Assembly: GCF_005876955.1 (NCBI RefSeq)
Contig: NZ_SSCL01000017.1
Location: 1-43,004 of the forward strand
From: Sinomonas gamaensis
GTDB taxonomy: Bacteria; Actinomycetota; Actinomycetes; Actinomycetales; Micrococcaceae
Length of the DNA stretch: 43,004 nucleotides
Direction of reading: 5' to 3'
In this document: positions 12,452 to 22,267 of the stretch, piece by piece
How positions within the stretch are numbered: position 1 is the stretch's first letter
Layout of the letters: each line of letters opens with the position of its first letter
Translations under genes and position numbers: made by a program
Notes under the pieces: generated by a model
Databases searched by the model: none
Told to the model about the DNA's origin: nothing
What the model saw: only the letters and a program-made list of their open reading frames with translations

Positions 12452-13531
12452 TTGAGCAGCTTCACCGCGCGCTTCGCGAACCCGGACGAGATCGAGCACT
12501 GGGACAAGCACGTCACCGCAAACCCCAACGGCGGAAACCTGCTCCAGTCCGCCGCCTTCGCCGCCGTCAAGCGGAACTTCGGGTGGGACGTCCGCTACCT
12601 CGTGCTCGAAGGCGGAGAGACAGCGAGCTACAACCTCGTCCTCGAGAAGTCGTTCCCCGTGCTCGGCCGCCTGTGGTACCTGATCAAGGGCCCGGATGTC
12701 GCCTCCGTCGAGGACGTGCCGCCAGCGCTCGAAGCGGCGAAGGAGCTTGCGGAGCGCGAGGGGCTCCGCGTGTTCGCGATCAAGATCGAGCCGGACATCG
12801 TGGACTCCGAGGAGGCCCGCTCGGTCCTCTCGGGGGCGGGGCTCGTCAAGGCGTTCAACCTCCAGCCCAACGATTCCACGGCCATCCTGGACATCACGCC
12901 CGATCCGGGACCCCTTCTTCGGACGCTGCATTCGCGGGGCCGCAACGCGATCCGCCGTGCGCAGCGGGAAGGCGTCGAGGTGGAGGTCGCCGAGCCGACG
13001 CTTGAGAACTACCGCACCATGCATTCCCTCATGACCGGGACGCTGACCACGAAGTCGCGCAGCGGCGCCCAGGTCCGCAGCTTCGAGTACTACCGCCAGT
13101 TCTGGACGGAGTTCACGTCCCGGGGCCAGGGCCGCCTCTACTTCGTCTACGAGAACGGGCGGCCGTCCGTCGGGGCATTCGTGATCAACTACGGGCGCAA
13201 GGCCACGTACAAGGACGGCGGCTCCCTCCAGAACCGCTCCCAGTACGGCGACTCGCACCTCGTCCAGTGGACCGCGATCGAGGACATGAAGGCCCTCGGC
13301 TGCACCGAGTACGACTTCTGCGGGACCCCGCCGGCCGACAAGCTCAAGGACACCTCGCACCCCTTCCACGGCCTCGGCCTGTTCAAGACGTCCTTCACCA
13401 AATCGGTCACCGATTTCGTCGGGGTCTGGGACTACGTGGTGGACGCCTCGCGCTACACGGCATGGACGACGGCGGGCGAGCGGCTTGCGCGGCGGCTGTA
13501 CACGCGGCGCACGGGCCAGCAGTTCTATTAG
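12452..13531 (+). CDS. FemAB/FemX-type aminoacyltransferase (peptidoglycan interpeptide bridge)
   Basis: The 359-residue protein looks like a lipid II:glycine glycyltransferase family member (FemABX), with two GNAT-like halves. Visible features: NPNGGNLLQSAAFAAVKRNFGWD near the start, LRTLHSRGRNAIRRAQREGVEVEVAEP in the middle, and FVINYGRKATYKDGGS..GDSHLVQWTAIEDMKALGCTEYDFCG near the end, the usual FemAB C-terminal core. Such enzymes add amino acids from aminoacyl-tRNA to the peptidoglycan stem. I chose TTG 12452 because the GAAGGGA site precedes it and conservation starts there; the frame is open farther upstream but that part is antisense to the DJ-1 gene. The amino acid used is unknown. 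Confidence 0.87.
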   Translation: MSSFTARFANPDEIEHWDKHVTANPNGGNLLQSAAFAAVKRNFGWDVRYLVLEGGETASYNLVLEKSFPVLGRLWYLIKGPDVASVEDVPPALEAAKELAEREGLRVFAIKIEPDIVDSEEARSVLSGAGLVKAFNLQPNDSTAILDITPDPGPLLRTLHSRGRNAIRRAQREGVEVEVAEPTLENYRTMHSLMTGTLTTKSRSGAQVRSFEYYRQFWTEFTSRGQGRLYFVYENGRPSVGAFVINYGRKATYKDGGSLQNRSQYGDSHLVQWTAIEDMKALGCTEYDFCGTPPADKLKDTSHPFHGLGLFKTSFTKSVTDFVGVWDYVVDASRYTAWTTAGERLARRLYTRRTGQQFY

Positions 13532-13558
13532 GCCGGTACTTCGACTAAGGAGCGGCTC

Positions 13559-15022
13559 ATGGGAGAAGAGGAGCCCCGCACCCAGCCGATGCCTCCGATC
13601 TCGCCCGCCCAGGCACGGGCGAACGCCGCTGCGGTGCGGATGCTGCGTCGGCTCATCACGGGGGACAGCCCGCCGACGGCCCCGCTCTCGATCGTGGACC
13701 GTCTGGCTGGCAGCCCCTACGCGAACCCCCGGATCCAGGTCGGCGGCGTGGACGAGTCCGCGCGGAGGACGCTGGATTTCGCGCTGCTGCTCGCCGAGAC
13801 GATGTTCCGCTACGGCGCGGGAGCTCTTGAGGTCGAGGCCTCGATGATCGCCGTGACGGCGGCGCTGGGGCTCCAGCACATTGAGGTGGACATCACCAAC
13901 CAGTCGGTGGCGATCAACTACGCCCCGCGGGACCAGACCCCGATCCAGCTCCTCCGCGTGGTGCGGTCCTGGACGAGCAACTACGCGGGACTCGCGCTTG
14001 TGCACCAGCTCGTGAGCGAGATCGCTGCGGGCGGTGTGGCCCGGGATGAGGCCACTCGCCGCCTCCAGGCCATCACCAAGCGCACCAAGCCCTTCCCGAA
14101 GTGGGCAGTCACCGCCGCCTATTCGCTGTTCGCCGCCCTCTTCGTGGGTGTCCTCGGCGGTGGGCTCACGGCCTCCCTCATCGCGTTCCTCAGCAACGTG
14201 GGCGTCTCGCTCGTGGGCCGGGCGATGGCACGATGGCGGTTCCCGGACTTCTTCTCGACGCTGGCGAGCGCCTTCCTCGTCACCCTCATCGCGCTCCTCG
14301 TGTTCTGGGCGCAGGTCCCGATCGCTCCCGCGATCGTGGTCGTCGGCGGGATCCTCCTGCTGCTCCCGACCGCACGCCTGGTCTCGGCCACCCAGGACGC
14401 CATCAACGGTTTCCCCGTGACGGCCGCCGGGCGCTATCTGTCGGCCTTCCTGACGTTCGCGGCGCTCGTGGCAGGCATCGCCGTCGCGTCCCTCGCAGCA
14501 GAGCTCCTGGGCGTCACCCGCATCGACGTGACCCAGACGTTCCCGGCCGCGTACCCCTACTGGGTCCAAGTGCTCCTCATCGGGGGAGCGGTCGCGGCCA
14601 TCGCGATCACTGAGCAGACGTCCCGGCGGCTGGTGATCCCGACGGCGCTCGTCGGCATCGTCGGCTACCTCGCCCTGACCGGCGCGCAGCTCCTCGGCGT
14701 CGGCGACCGGATCTCGCCGGCGGTGAGCGCCGTCGTCATCGGCTTTCTCGCCCGGCTCGTTGCGCTGCGGATGGGGGCACCCCAGCTCGTCGTCGCGGTG
14801 CCGGCCGCGCTGATCCTGCTTCCCGGGCTGACGATCTTCCGCTCGATGTACGTCGCGACGCTCGACGCCGCCCAGCTCTCCGCCGGCGCCGGCGGGATGC
14901 TCACAGCCATGGCCATCATCCTGGGCGCCGCAGCGGGAATCGTCCTCGGCGACAATCTCGCCCGCCCGTTCACCCGCAGCGTCGCCTCCGTGGAGCGCCG
15001 GCGCCGCTGGATGCGCCGCTAG
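13559..15022 (+). CDS. ThrE family threonine/serine exporter
   Basis: The 487-residue membrane protein has the ThrE layout: a cytoplasmic N-terminal domain (about 1-170, including LDFALLLAETMFRYGAGALEVEASM and VDITNQSVAINY) and then about ten transmembrane segments. The first begins near AVTAAYSLFAALFVGVLGGGLTASLIAFLSN. ThrE in Corynebacterium exports threonine and serine using the proton gradient. Start ATG 13559 has an AAGGAG site six bases upstream; the gap from the FemAB-type gene is 27 bases, so co-transcription is likely. Serine/threonine specificity is by family only, though the glycine/serine operon upstream makes serine efflux a sensible need. Confidence 0.9.
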   Translation: MGEEEPRTQPMPPISPAQARANAAAVRMLRRLITGDSPPTAPLSIVDRLAGSPYANPRIQVGGVDESARRTLDFALLLAETMFRYGAGALEVEASMIAVTAALGLQHIEVDITNQSVAINYAPRDQTPIQLLRVVRSWTSNYAGLALVHQLVSEIAAGGVARDEATRRLQAITKRTKPFPKWAVTAAYSLFAALFVGVLGGGLTASLIAFLSNVGVSLVGRAMARWRFPDFFSTLASAFLVTLIALLVFWAQVPIAPAIVVVGGILLLLPTARLVSATQDAINGFPVTAAGRYLSAFLTFAALVAGIAVASLAAELLGVTRIDVTQTFPAAYPYWVQVLLIGGAVAAIAITEQTSRRLVIPTALVGIVGYLALTGAQLLGVGDRISPAVSAVVIGFLARLVALRMGAPQLVVAVPAALILLPGLTIFRSMYVATLDAAQLSAGAGGMLTAMAIILGAAAGIVLGDNLARPFTRSVASVERRRRWMRR

Positions 15023-15046
15023 ATCTGGCCGGTCGGACTTCCCTGG

Positions 15047-15892
15047 TCAGACTTCCCCTACGGGGAGTTTCTTCTCGGCCTGGAACTGGTCCTCGGCGCG
15101 ACCGTGGGCCCAGTACCCCGAGAGGGAGAGCTTCTCGCGGGCGAGCCCTCGCTCCTTGAAGATGGCCCGGAGTTCCTTCATGGCGCCCCGCTCGCCGTGG
15201 GCGAAGACGTTCGGCGTGCCCGGCAGCCACTCGGCCGTGGCGACGGCCTCGGCCAGCACGAGCGTCTCGCCCGCTCGCTCCCCGTCGCGCGAGAGCCACC
15301 GCAGCTCGACCCCCGCCGGCGCAGTGAGCTCGAGGACGTCGTCGTCAGAGGGGGTCTCGAGGAAGGCGATGCCCCTCGCGTCGGCGGGAAGGGCCTCAAG
15401 AGCAGCCGCGATTGCGGGGAGTGCGGACTCGTCGCCCGCGAACAGGTGCCATTCGGCCTCGGGATCGGGGGAGTAGGCGCCACCGGGGCCAGCACACACG
15501 AGCCGGTCGCCCGGCTTCGCGGCCGCAGCCCACGGACCCGCGAGGCCCTCGTCGCCGTGCACCACGAAGTCGATCGCGAGCTCGCGCGTGTCGGTGTTGA
15601 ACCACCGCACGGTGTAGGTGCGCGTCACCGGCCACTGCTCGGCGGGGAGCGTCTCCTTCAGGGCGGGGATGTCCACCGGCCCATCCGGCCACGCGCCCTC
15701 GGGAAGGGACGTGGGGAACGAGATCTTGACGTACTTGTCCGTGAACCCGTTATCCGAGAAGGCGTCGAAGCCCGGTCCTCCGGCCACGACACGCACGAGG
15801 TGCGGCGTGAGCTGCTCGGTCCGCGCGACGACGAGGTCCAGCGTCGGTCGCGGCTTCTTGGCGGGCGCCGCGGTCGTGGTGGCTGAAGTCAT
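15047..15892 (-). CDS. Siderophore-interacting protein (NADPH-dependent ferric-siderophore reductase)
   Basis: The 281-residue protein has the SIP architecture: an FAD-binding beta-barrel with LTPHLVRVVAGGPGFDAF, KYVKISFP and RTYTVRWFN (RxYT FAD motif), followed by an NAD(P)-binding part with WHLFAGDESALPAIAAALEAL. These cytosolic flavoenzymes (ViuB/YqjH type) reduce ferric siderophores to release iron. It lies 18 bases downstream of ung on the minus strand and may share its transcript. A half of an IdeR-like sequence (AGCCTAAC, plus strand 15900-15907) lies just upstream but the full operator is not there. It converges on the ThrE gene. Confidence 0.92.
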   Translation of the reverse strand: MTSATTTAAPAKKPRPTLDLVVARTEQLTPHLVRVVAGGPGFDAFSDNGFTDKYVKISFPTSLPEGAWPDGPVDIPALKETLPAEQWPVTRTYTVRWFNTDTRELAIDFVVHGDEGLAGPWAAAAKPGDRLVCAGPGGAYSPDPEAEWHLFAGDESALPAIAAALEALPADARGIAFLETPSDDDVLELTAPAGVELRWLSRDGERAGETLVLAEAVATAEWLPGTPNVFAHGERGAMKELRAIFKERGLAREKLSLSGYWAHGRAEDQFQAEKKLPVGEV

Positions 15893-15910
15893 GCGGCCCA
15901 GCCTAACGGG

Positions 15911-16642
15911 TCACGCCCAGACGATCGGAGTCGCGCCCTGTTCGACAAGTAACGCATTGGCCCGGCTGAAGGGACGGGAGCCGAAGAATCCCCTCGAGGC
16001 GCTGAGCGGCGAAGGATGGGCCGAGGCTATGACGGGCGTCGTGCCGAGGAGCGGCTTCATCGCGAGCGCGTCCCTGCCCCAGAGGATCGCCACCAAAGGC
16101 TTGCCGCGTTCGACAACCGCACGGACCGCGGCATCGGTTACCGCCTCCCAGCCCACGCGCCGATGCGCGCCCGACTCCCCGGCGCGCACGGTGAGCACCC
16201 TGTTCAGCAGGAGCACTCCCTGCTCCGCCCAGGCGGTGAGGTCACCGCACGCCGGCGAGTTTCCGACGTCGTCTCCCAGCTCCCGGAAGATGTTGGCGAG
16301 GCTCCGCGGCAGCGGCGTGACGTTGGCGGCGACCGAGAAGCACAGCCCCATCGAGTGGCCCGGGGTGGGGTAGGGGTCCTGACCTACGACGAGGACTTTG
16401 ACGGCGGAGAGCGGCTCCCTGAAAGCGCGCAGCACCGCGGGCGGCGGCGGAAGGACGACGGCGCCGCTCGCCGCATCGTCAGCGGCTTTGCGGAGCGCTG
16501 TGCGCAGCTCCGGCTCGGCGGGCGCGAGAGCGGGGGCCCATTCGGGGTGGACGAGCGATTCGAGCGGTGCCGAGGCCATCGCGGAGAGACGATCCGCCTC
16601 GTCTTCACCGGGAAGTTCGAAAAGTGGTTGGGTCTCGCTCAC
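15911..16642 (-). CDS. ung: Uracil-DNA glycosylase, family 1
   Basis: Ung removes uracil from DNA as the first step of base excision repair. The water-activating motif [19 protein letters not shown] has catalytic D89, and the DNA-intercalation loop motif [23 protein letters not shown] is intact near the C-terminus. I place the start at GTG 16642 ([19 protein letters not shown], 243 residues), preceded by GGGAGACTGGGACTT. An in-frame GTG at 16726 would add 28 residues that overlap the divergent promoter of the DUF3263 gene and do not look like the family. Downstream SIP gene follows after 18 bases. Confidence 0.93.
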   Translation of the reverse strand: MSETQPLFELPGEDEADRLSAMASAPLESLVHPEWAPALAPAEPELRTALRKAADDAASGAVVLPPPPAVLRAFREPLSAVKVLVVGQDPYPTPGHSMGLCFSVAANVTPLPRSLANIFRELGDDVGNSPACGDLTAWAEQGVLLLNRVLTVRAGESGAHRRVGWEAVTDAAVRAVVERGKPLVAILWGRDALAMKPLLGTTPVIASAHPSPLSASRGFFGSRPFSRANALLVEQGATPIVWA

Positions 16643-16685
16643 AAGTCCCAGTCTCCCATTGCCGCGAACCGCGGCCCCCTCGTGA

Positions 16686-16714
16686 ATGACACTCGTGTAG
16701 TTCCCTCCTAGACT
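16686..16714 (+). promoter_or_regulatory. Promoter of the DUF3263 - LytR_C operon
   Basis: ATGACA (16686-16691) and TAGACT (16709-16714) are separated by exactly 17 bases and match the housekeeping consensus at 5/6 and 4/6 positions. The predicted transcript starts near 16721 and leads to a GAAGGGA ribosome site before GTG 16756. Confidence 0.7.
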
Positions 16715-16755
16715 GGTGGGCAGCACAGATAACGTCGGCCGAAGGGAAGTGGGGC

Positions 16756-17094
16756 GTGGGCGCAGCTGAGGCGCGCGAGGAGCACGACGGCGACAATCAG
16801 CACGACGGCGACAATCAGCACGACGGCGACAATCACGAGGCGGAGGGGCTCACCGAACGCGAAGTCCAGATGCTCGCCCTCGAACGGAACTGGTGGAAGT
16901 ACGCGGGCGCGAAGGAGCAGGCCATTCGGGAGCTCTTCGATCTCTCGGCAACGCACTATTACCAGCTTCTCAACGCCCTCATCGACACCGAGGCCGCACT
17001 CGCCCACGATCCGATGCTCGTCAAGAGGTTGCGTAGACTAAGGACGTCGCGGCAGCGCGCACGGACGGCTCGTCGCCTGAGCGGCAGCGCGTGA
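16756..17094 (+). CDS. DUF3263 domain protein
   Basis: The 112-residue protein contains the DUF3263 core [65 protein letters not shown], a helix-turn-helix-like fold of unknown role (the Mycobacterium tuberculosis counterpart sits beside Rv0431 near groEL2). The N-terminus is an acidic HDGDNQ repeat and the C-terminus is Arg-rich. GTG 16756 has a strong GAAGGGAAGTGGGG site. Its stop overlaps or abuts the following LytR_C gene. A DNA-binding or sigma-like accessory role is possible but only inferred from the helical, basic character. Confidence 0.85.
   Translation: MGAAEAREEHDGDNQHDGDNQHDGDNHEAEGLTEREVQMLALERNWWKYAGAKEQAIRELFDLSATHYYQLLNALIDTEAALAHDPMLVKRLRRLRTSRQRARTARRLSGSA
16783..16836 (+). 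repeat. Three tandem 18-bp repeats encoding [12 protein letters not shown]
   Basis: CACGACGGCGACAATCAG occurs at 16783-16800 and 16801-16818, with a third copy at 16819-16836 differing only in the last base. The unit is six codons, so gain or loss of copies keeps the frame. The unit encodes an acidic segment ahead of the DUF3263 domain. Confidence 0.95.
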
Positions 17095-17141
17095 GCGCGC
17101 CGCGGTCCCCAGCACAGCACCGGACGAGGACCCCTGACGCC

Positions 17142-17774
17142 ATGAGCACTTATCCCCGCGACGAGTTCGACGACGTCCCCGAGAGCCCGAGGCGCCAAGG
17201 CGTCCACCGCTCCAAGGCAACCGTCGAGTCGGGCCGCCGCGGCTTGGCGTTGGTGTTCGCCGTCGCCGCTGTCGTGGTGCTCGGGCTCCTCGGTGCGTTC
17301 TTCATCGGTCCGAAGTTCATGAACCAGACCGCGGCGTCGTCGCCGACGACGAGCAGCCAGAAGCCCTCCGCAACGGCCTCGACGACGCCCACGCAGTCGG
17401 CGACCCAGACCCCGTCGACCGCTTCGTCCGCTCCTCCAGCCACAAGCTCCGAGGCTCCGACGAGCTCCGCACCGACATCCTCTGCCCCGGCTGGTGCCGA
17501 CCGCAGTCTCGCTGTCGGCGTCTACAACGCAACCACGACGGCGGGCCTCGGCAACCGCGTCGCAGCCACGGCGCGCACCGCGGGCTGGTCCGTCGCCGCG
17601 GTCGGCAACTGGTCCGGGACGCCCGTGAACACCTCGGTGGTGTTCTACCGCGACGCGAGCCAGAAGGCCTCTGCAGACGCGCTCGCGGCGGATCTCGGGA
17701 TCGGAACGGTGCTTCAGGCGCAGCAGCTGGGCTACCCGCTGGCGGCCGTGATCGGCCCGGGGTACACGGGCTAG
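17142..17774 (+). CDS. LytR_C domain membrane protein (VirR-like)
   Basis: The 210-residue protein starts MSTYPRDEFDDVPE, has one transmembrane helix (about 35-56, LALVFAVAAVVVLGLLGAFFIG), a Ser/Thr/Pro-rich extracytoplasmic linker (about 60-120), and a C-terminal LytR_C domain (AVGVYNATTTAGLGNRVAATARTAGWSVAAVGNW ... VVFYRDASQKASADALAADLG). The gene order DUF3263 - LytR_C - groEL parallels Rv0430 - Rv0431 (VirR) - groEL2 of M. tuberculosis, where VirR affects vesicle release and cell-wall linkage. I chose ATG 17142 because family members begin here; GTG 17091 (GTGA overlap with DUF3263) would add 17 residues. Its stop overlaps the next start by one base. Confidence 0.85.
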   Translation: MSTYPRDEFDDVPESPRRQGVHRSKATVESGRRGLALVFAVAAVVVLGLLGAFFIGPKFMNQTAASSPTTSSQKPSATASTTPTQSATQTPSTASSAPPATSSEAPTSSAPTSSAPAGADRSLAVGVYNATTTAGLGNRVAATARTAGWSVAAVGNWSGTPVNTSVVFYRDASQKASADALAADLGIGTVLQAQQLGYPLAAVIGPGYTG

Positions 17775-19012
17775 TGCTTCGGACGGCGTCTGCCGGACTC
17801 GCCGCCCTCGCGCTCGCCGCGGGGATCTCGGGCTGCAGCGCGACGGCCGGCAACGCACGGCTCGCCCAGACGGAGGCGTCGGGCGACGGCGTGCTGCGCA
17901 TCGGCCTCCTGCTCGACAACGCTGGGAGCCAGGCGTTCCTCAACGATGCCCAGCGGGCCGCCGTCGAACTCGCCGTCCAGCAGGCGAATGCTGCGGGTGG
18001 GCACAAGGGGCGGCCGATCGAGCTCATCCCGCCCAAGTCCTCGACGGACACCGCGGCGGCGGCGCGCGACCTCGTGGCGGCGAAGGCCGACGTCGTCATC
18101 GGCCCCACAGACTCGACGCACGCCCCGGCCGCGATCGACGTCCTGGGCAAGGCGAAGGTCGTCCTGATCTCGCCCGCAAACCTCGATGCCTCGCTCTCGA
18201 CCTACTCAAGCGGCGGCTACTACTTCCGTACGGCGGCGTCCGAGACGTCGGAAGGTGCCGCGCTCATCGCTCTCGCCAAGGCTGGCGAGGCCCGGAGTGT
18301 CGCGATCCTGCGGCAGAAGGGCACGTACGGGAAGACCGTCGGCGACGCCGTCGCGAGCGCGGCCGCAGCGGCTGGTCTGGGCGAGAAGGGCAGCGCGGAG
18401 TTCACAGGCCACGACGCACGCTCTGCCGCAGCGGGGGCCGTCGCGGCCGGCGCGGATGCGGTGGTCGTCGTCGCCCGCGACGAGGCGCAGGCGGTCCTCG
18501 CGCAGGTGCACGACGGCGGTGTGCCCGGCTCGAAGCTCCTGCTCTCCGATGGCGCGGTGGGACAGTACGGCACCGGCCTGGCCGGCGGCGCGCTTGATGG
18601 TGCCCGCGGCCTCGTCCCAGGCGCTTTCCCCAACTCAGGCTTCCAGGCAGACGTGCTGAAGCAGGCGCCGGACCTGAAGGACATGACTTTCGCCGCCGAG
18701 GCGTACGACGCCGCTGCGCTGGCCATCCTCGCGGCGGGAGCCGCCCAGGACGACGGCGGAGCCTCCATCGCCTCGCACCTCATCGGTGTGTCCGGCGGCA
18801 CGGCGTCGGGCTCAGGCCAGCGCACCAAATGCACCGCCCTGACCGAGTGCCTTTCCCTGGAGACGAAGGGCGCTGCGGTGGACTACGACGGGCAGTCCGG
18901 TCCGATCGGCTTTGATGCCAACGGGGACGTCACGGCCGCGAACTTCACGGTCTTCCGATTCAGTGCAGACAATCGGGGCCGCATGGTGGGGTCTCAGGCT
19001 GTCGCGCGCTGA
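17774..19012 (+). CDS. Substrate-binding lipoprotein of the branched-chain amino acid (Peripla_BP_6) type
   Basis: The 412-residue protein starts with a lipoprotein signal: hydrophobic stretch and lipobox GISGC, so C21 should be lipid-modified. The rest is a periplasmic-binding-protein fold of the LivK type (VLRIGLLLDNAGSQAFLNDAQRAAVELAVQQANAAGG; DLVAAKADVVIGPTDSTHAPAAIDVL; AAEAYDAAALAILAAGAA). Ligand unknown. No permease or ATPase gene is nearby. GTG 17774 shares its first base with the stop of the LytR_C gene, so translation is coupled. It may work as a solute receptor for the neighbouring wall protein rather than an importer component (inference). Confidence 0.85.
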   Translation: MLRTASAGLAALALAAGISGCSATAGNARLAQTEASGDGVLRIGLLLDNAGSQAFLNDAQRAAVELAVQQANAAGGHKGRPIELIPPKSSTDTAAAARDLVAAKADVVIGPTDSTHAPAAIDVLGKAKVVLISPANLDASLSTYSSGGYYFRTAASETSEGAALIALAKAGEARSVAILRQKGTYGKTVGDAVASAAAAAGLGEKGSAEFTGHDARSAAAGAVAAGADAVVVVARDEAQAVLAQVHDGGVPGSKLLLSDGAVGQYGTGLAGGALDGARGLVPGAFPNSGFQADVLKQAPDLKDMTFAAEAYDAAALAILAAGAAQDDGGASIASHLIGVSGGTASGSGQRTKCTALTECLSLETKGAAVDYDGQSGPIGFDANGDVTAANFTVFRFSADNRGRMVGSQAVAR

Positions 19013-19024
19013 TGGGCCCCGGCG

Positions 19025-19051
19025 CTTGCACTCAACCCGGTCGAGTGCTAA
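19025..19051 (+). promoter_or_regulatory. CIRCE operator 1 (HrcA site) upstream of groEL
   Basis: Left arm CTTGCACTC (19025-19033), nine-base spacer, right arm GAGTGCTAA (19043-19051). The right arm is the perfect consensus; the left arm differs from TTAGCACTC at two positions. HrcA binding here represses groEL until heat stress. Confidence 0.9.
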
Positions 19052-19058
19052 TTATTGA

Positions 19059-20858
<1,800 letters not shown>

Positions 20859-20897
20859 TCCAGAAGTCACCTGGCGCCTGAGTCGAAGCGCACGACG

Positions 20898-20936
20898 GCG
20901 GGGTCCCCACTTCGGTGGGGGCCCCGCCTCTGTTTG
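20898..20936 (+). terminator. Rho-independent terminator of groEL
   Basis: A 13-bp stem (20898-20910 with 20915-20927, one G-T wobble) is closed by a stable TTCG tetraloop and followed by CTCTGTTTGTC. It lies 39 bases after the groEL stop. Confidence 0.92.
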
Positions 20937-20992
20937 TCTCGGGTACACCAACTGACACTGCTCTGTCGCCCCGTTCTGGCAGGATGGACAGC

Positions 20993-21922
20993 ATGACCAT
21001 CACCGCCGCCGCAGACGGTTCTGCCCTCGGAAACCCCGGCCCCGCAGGCTGGGCGTGGTACGTCGACGAGGACCGCTGGCACGCGGGAGGCTGGCCCCAC
21101 GGGACCAACAACCAGGGCGAGCTCATGGCGGTCCTCGACCTGTTCCGGTCCACGGCCCATGTTCCCGACGAGCCCCTTCACATCCTGTGCGACAGCCAGT
21201 ACGTCATCAACTGCGTCACCAAGTGGCTTCCCAACTGGAAGCGGCGCGGCTGGAAGAAGGCCGACGGCAAGCCGGTGCTCAACGCGGACCTCCTGCGGCA
21301 GATCGACGACGAGCTGGTGGGGCGCACCTACACCTTCGAGTGGGTGAAAGGCCACGCGGGCCACTCGCTCAACGAGGCCGCCGACGCCCGGGCGCGGGCC
21401 TGTGCCACCGCCTTCCAAGCCGGGGCGGCACCGGTCGAAGGCCCCGGGTTCGGAGGAGCGCTCAGTACCCCGATGCCCCTGAGCGCCGGGCGCACAAGCC
21501 CAGTGCCAATCCAGGGCGATCTCTTCGGCGAGGCAGCAGGCGAGGTGGCCGTCGAGGCCCCTCCAGCTCCGTCCCAGACGGATCTCGACGTCGACGCCGT
21601 CGTGGAACTCGAGCAGGAGCTCCTCGATCCGGAGGTCCGCTCCGACTTCGGTCAGCTCGCATACCTTCTTCACCCCGACTACAGGGAGGTCGGGCAATCT
21701 GGTCGCCTCTGGGACCGCGACGAGACCGTGGAGGCACTCGGCGAAGAGGCCCAGCGCCACGAGGCGTTCGAGCTCTTGGAGGCCTCGCGGCTCGCCCCCG
21801 ACCTCATTCAGGTGCTCTACCGGACCGAAAGCAGGAACGGCTCAGCTCTCCGGAGCTCCCTCTGGCAGAGAACCGAGGGCCGCTGGCGCCTTCGCTTTCA
21901 TCAGGGAACTCCGGAAGCCTGA
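20993..21922 (+). CDS. Ribonuclease HI with C-terminal DUF4440 (NTF2-like) domain
   Basis: The N-terminal half (about 1-145) is RNase HI: ITAAADGSALGNPGPAGWAWYV with the first catalytic Asp, NNQGELMAVLDLF with the Glu, ILCDSQYVINCVTKWLPNWKRRGWKKADGKPV with the second Asp and basic handle-like region, and FEWVKGHAGHSLNEAADARARA with the last Asp. It would cut RNA in RNA/DNA hybrids. After a Pro/Ala linker, residues about 200-309 form a DUF4440/NTF2-like domain (ELEQELLDPEVRSDFGQLAYLLHPDYREVG...). I start at ATG 20993 because AGGA sits 8 bases upstream; ATG 20984 overlaps that site. It converges on the WXG100 gene with four bases between. Confidence 0.88.
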   Translation: MTITAAADGSALGNPGPAGWAWYVDEDRWHAGGWPHGTNNQGELMAVLDLFRSTAHVPDEPLHILCDSQYVINCVTKWLPNWKRRGWKKADGKPVLNADLLRQIDDELVGRTYTFEWVKGHAGHSLNEAADARARACATAFQAGAAPVEGPGFGGALSTPMPLSAGRTSPVPIQGDLFGEAAGEVAVEAPPAPSQTDLDVDAVVELEQELLDPEVRSDFGQLAYLLHPDYREVGQSGRLWDRDETVEALGEEAQRHEAFELLEASRLAPDLIQVLYRTESRNGSALRSSLWQRTEGRWRLRFHQGTPEA

Positions 21923-21926
21923 TCCT

Positions 21927-22214
21927 CTATAGGAACAGGCGCGCGTTGGTGCTCTCGATCTCCTGATAGGCGGAGCTCGCCTGCTGCAGTGCGAGGCCTA
22001 TGGCGTCGAGCGAGCCCTCGACCTGGGTCTGGGTCCCGGACCATTGGACCACGACGGCTTGGAAGTTCGTCGCTGCAAGCCCCTGCCAGCTCCCGTTGAG
22101 GCTTTCAAGGTCAACGCGAAGGCTCCTCACCTCCGCGCGCACCCGCTCGACAGCCGCCGCGACCTTGTGGGCGCTCGCGCTCATGTGTTCGGTATCGGCC
22201 TTCAGCACAGCCAT
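21927..22214 (-). CDS. WXG100 (ESAT-6-like) family protein
   Basis: The 95-residue protein has the WXG100 hallmarks: all-helical, W43-x-G45 in the central turn (LNGSWQGLAATNFQ), and a YxxxE secretion-type motif near the C-terminus (Y83-E87). These proteins are usually dimeric substrates of type VII secretion. No EccC ATPase, EccB/D/E or partner esx gene is in the window. It lies 53 bases behind the histidine kinase gene in the same direction, and a GGGGGA ribosome site precedes the ATG. It could be an export substrate, a chaperone-like partner or regulator; role unknown. Confidence 0.85.
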   Translation of the reverse strand: MAVLKADTEHMSASAHKVAAAVERVRAEVRSLRVDLESLNGSWQGLAATNFQAVVVQWSGTQTQVEGSLDAIGLALQQASSAYQEIESTNARLFL

Positions 22215-22235
22215 GGACGTCCCCCTTCTCTCGTG

Positions 22236-22256
22236 CGGCGGGACCCCCGCCCGCCG
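22236..22256 (-). terminator. Small GC hairpin between the histidine kinase and WXG100 genes
   Basis: CGGCGGG (22236-22242) pairs with CCCGCCG (22250-22256) over a 7-base loop. There is no T tract on the minus strand, so it may only dampen read-through into the WXG100 gene or protect an RNA end. Confidence 0.3.
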
Positions 22257-22267
22257 TCACCACGACC

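Noticed and set aside
12413-14569. A 718-codon minus-strand open frame opposite the FemAB- and ThrE-like genes.
   Set aside because: It covers two recognisable plus-strand genes and their junction and shows no domain.
15893-15910. Possible IdeR box before the siderophore-interacting protein gene.
   Set aside because: Only the half AGCCTAAC matches; the other half of the 19-bp consensus is absent.
16643-16726. Longer start of ung.
   Set aside because: The extra 28 residues overlap the divergent ATGACA-N17-TAGACT promoter and do not resemble Ung.
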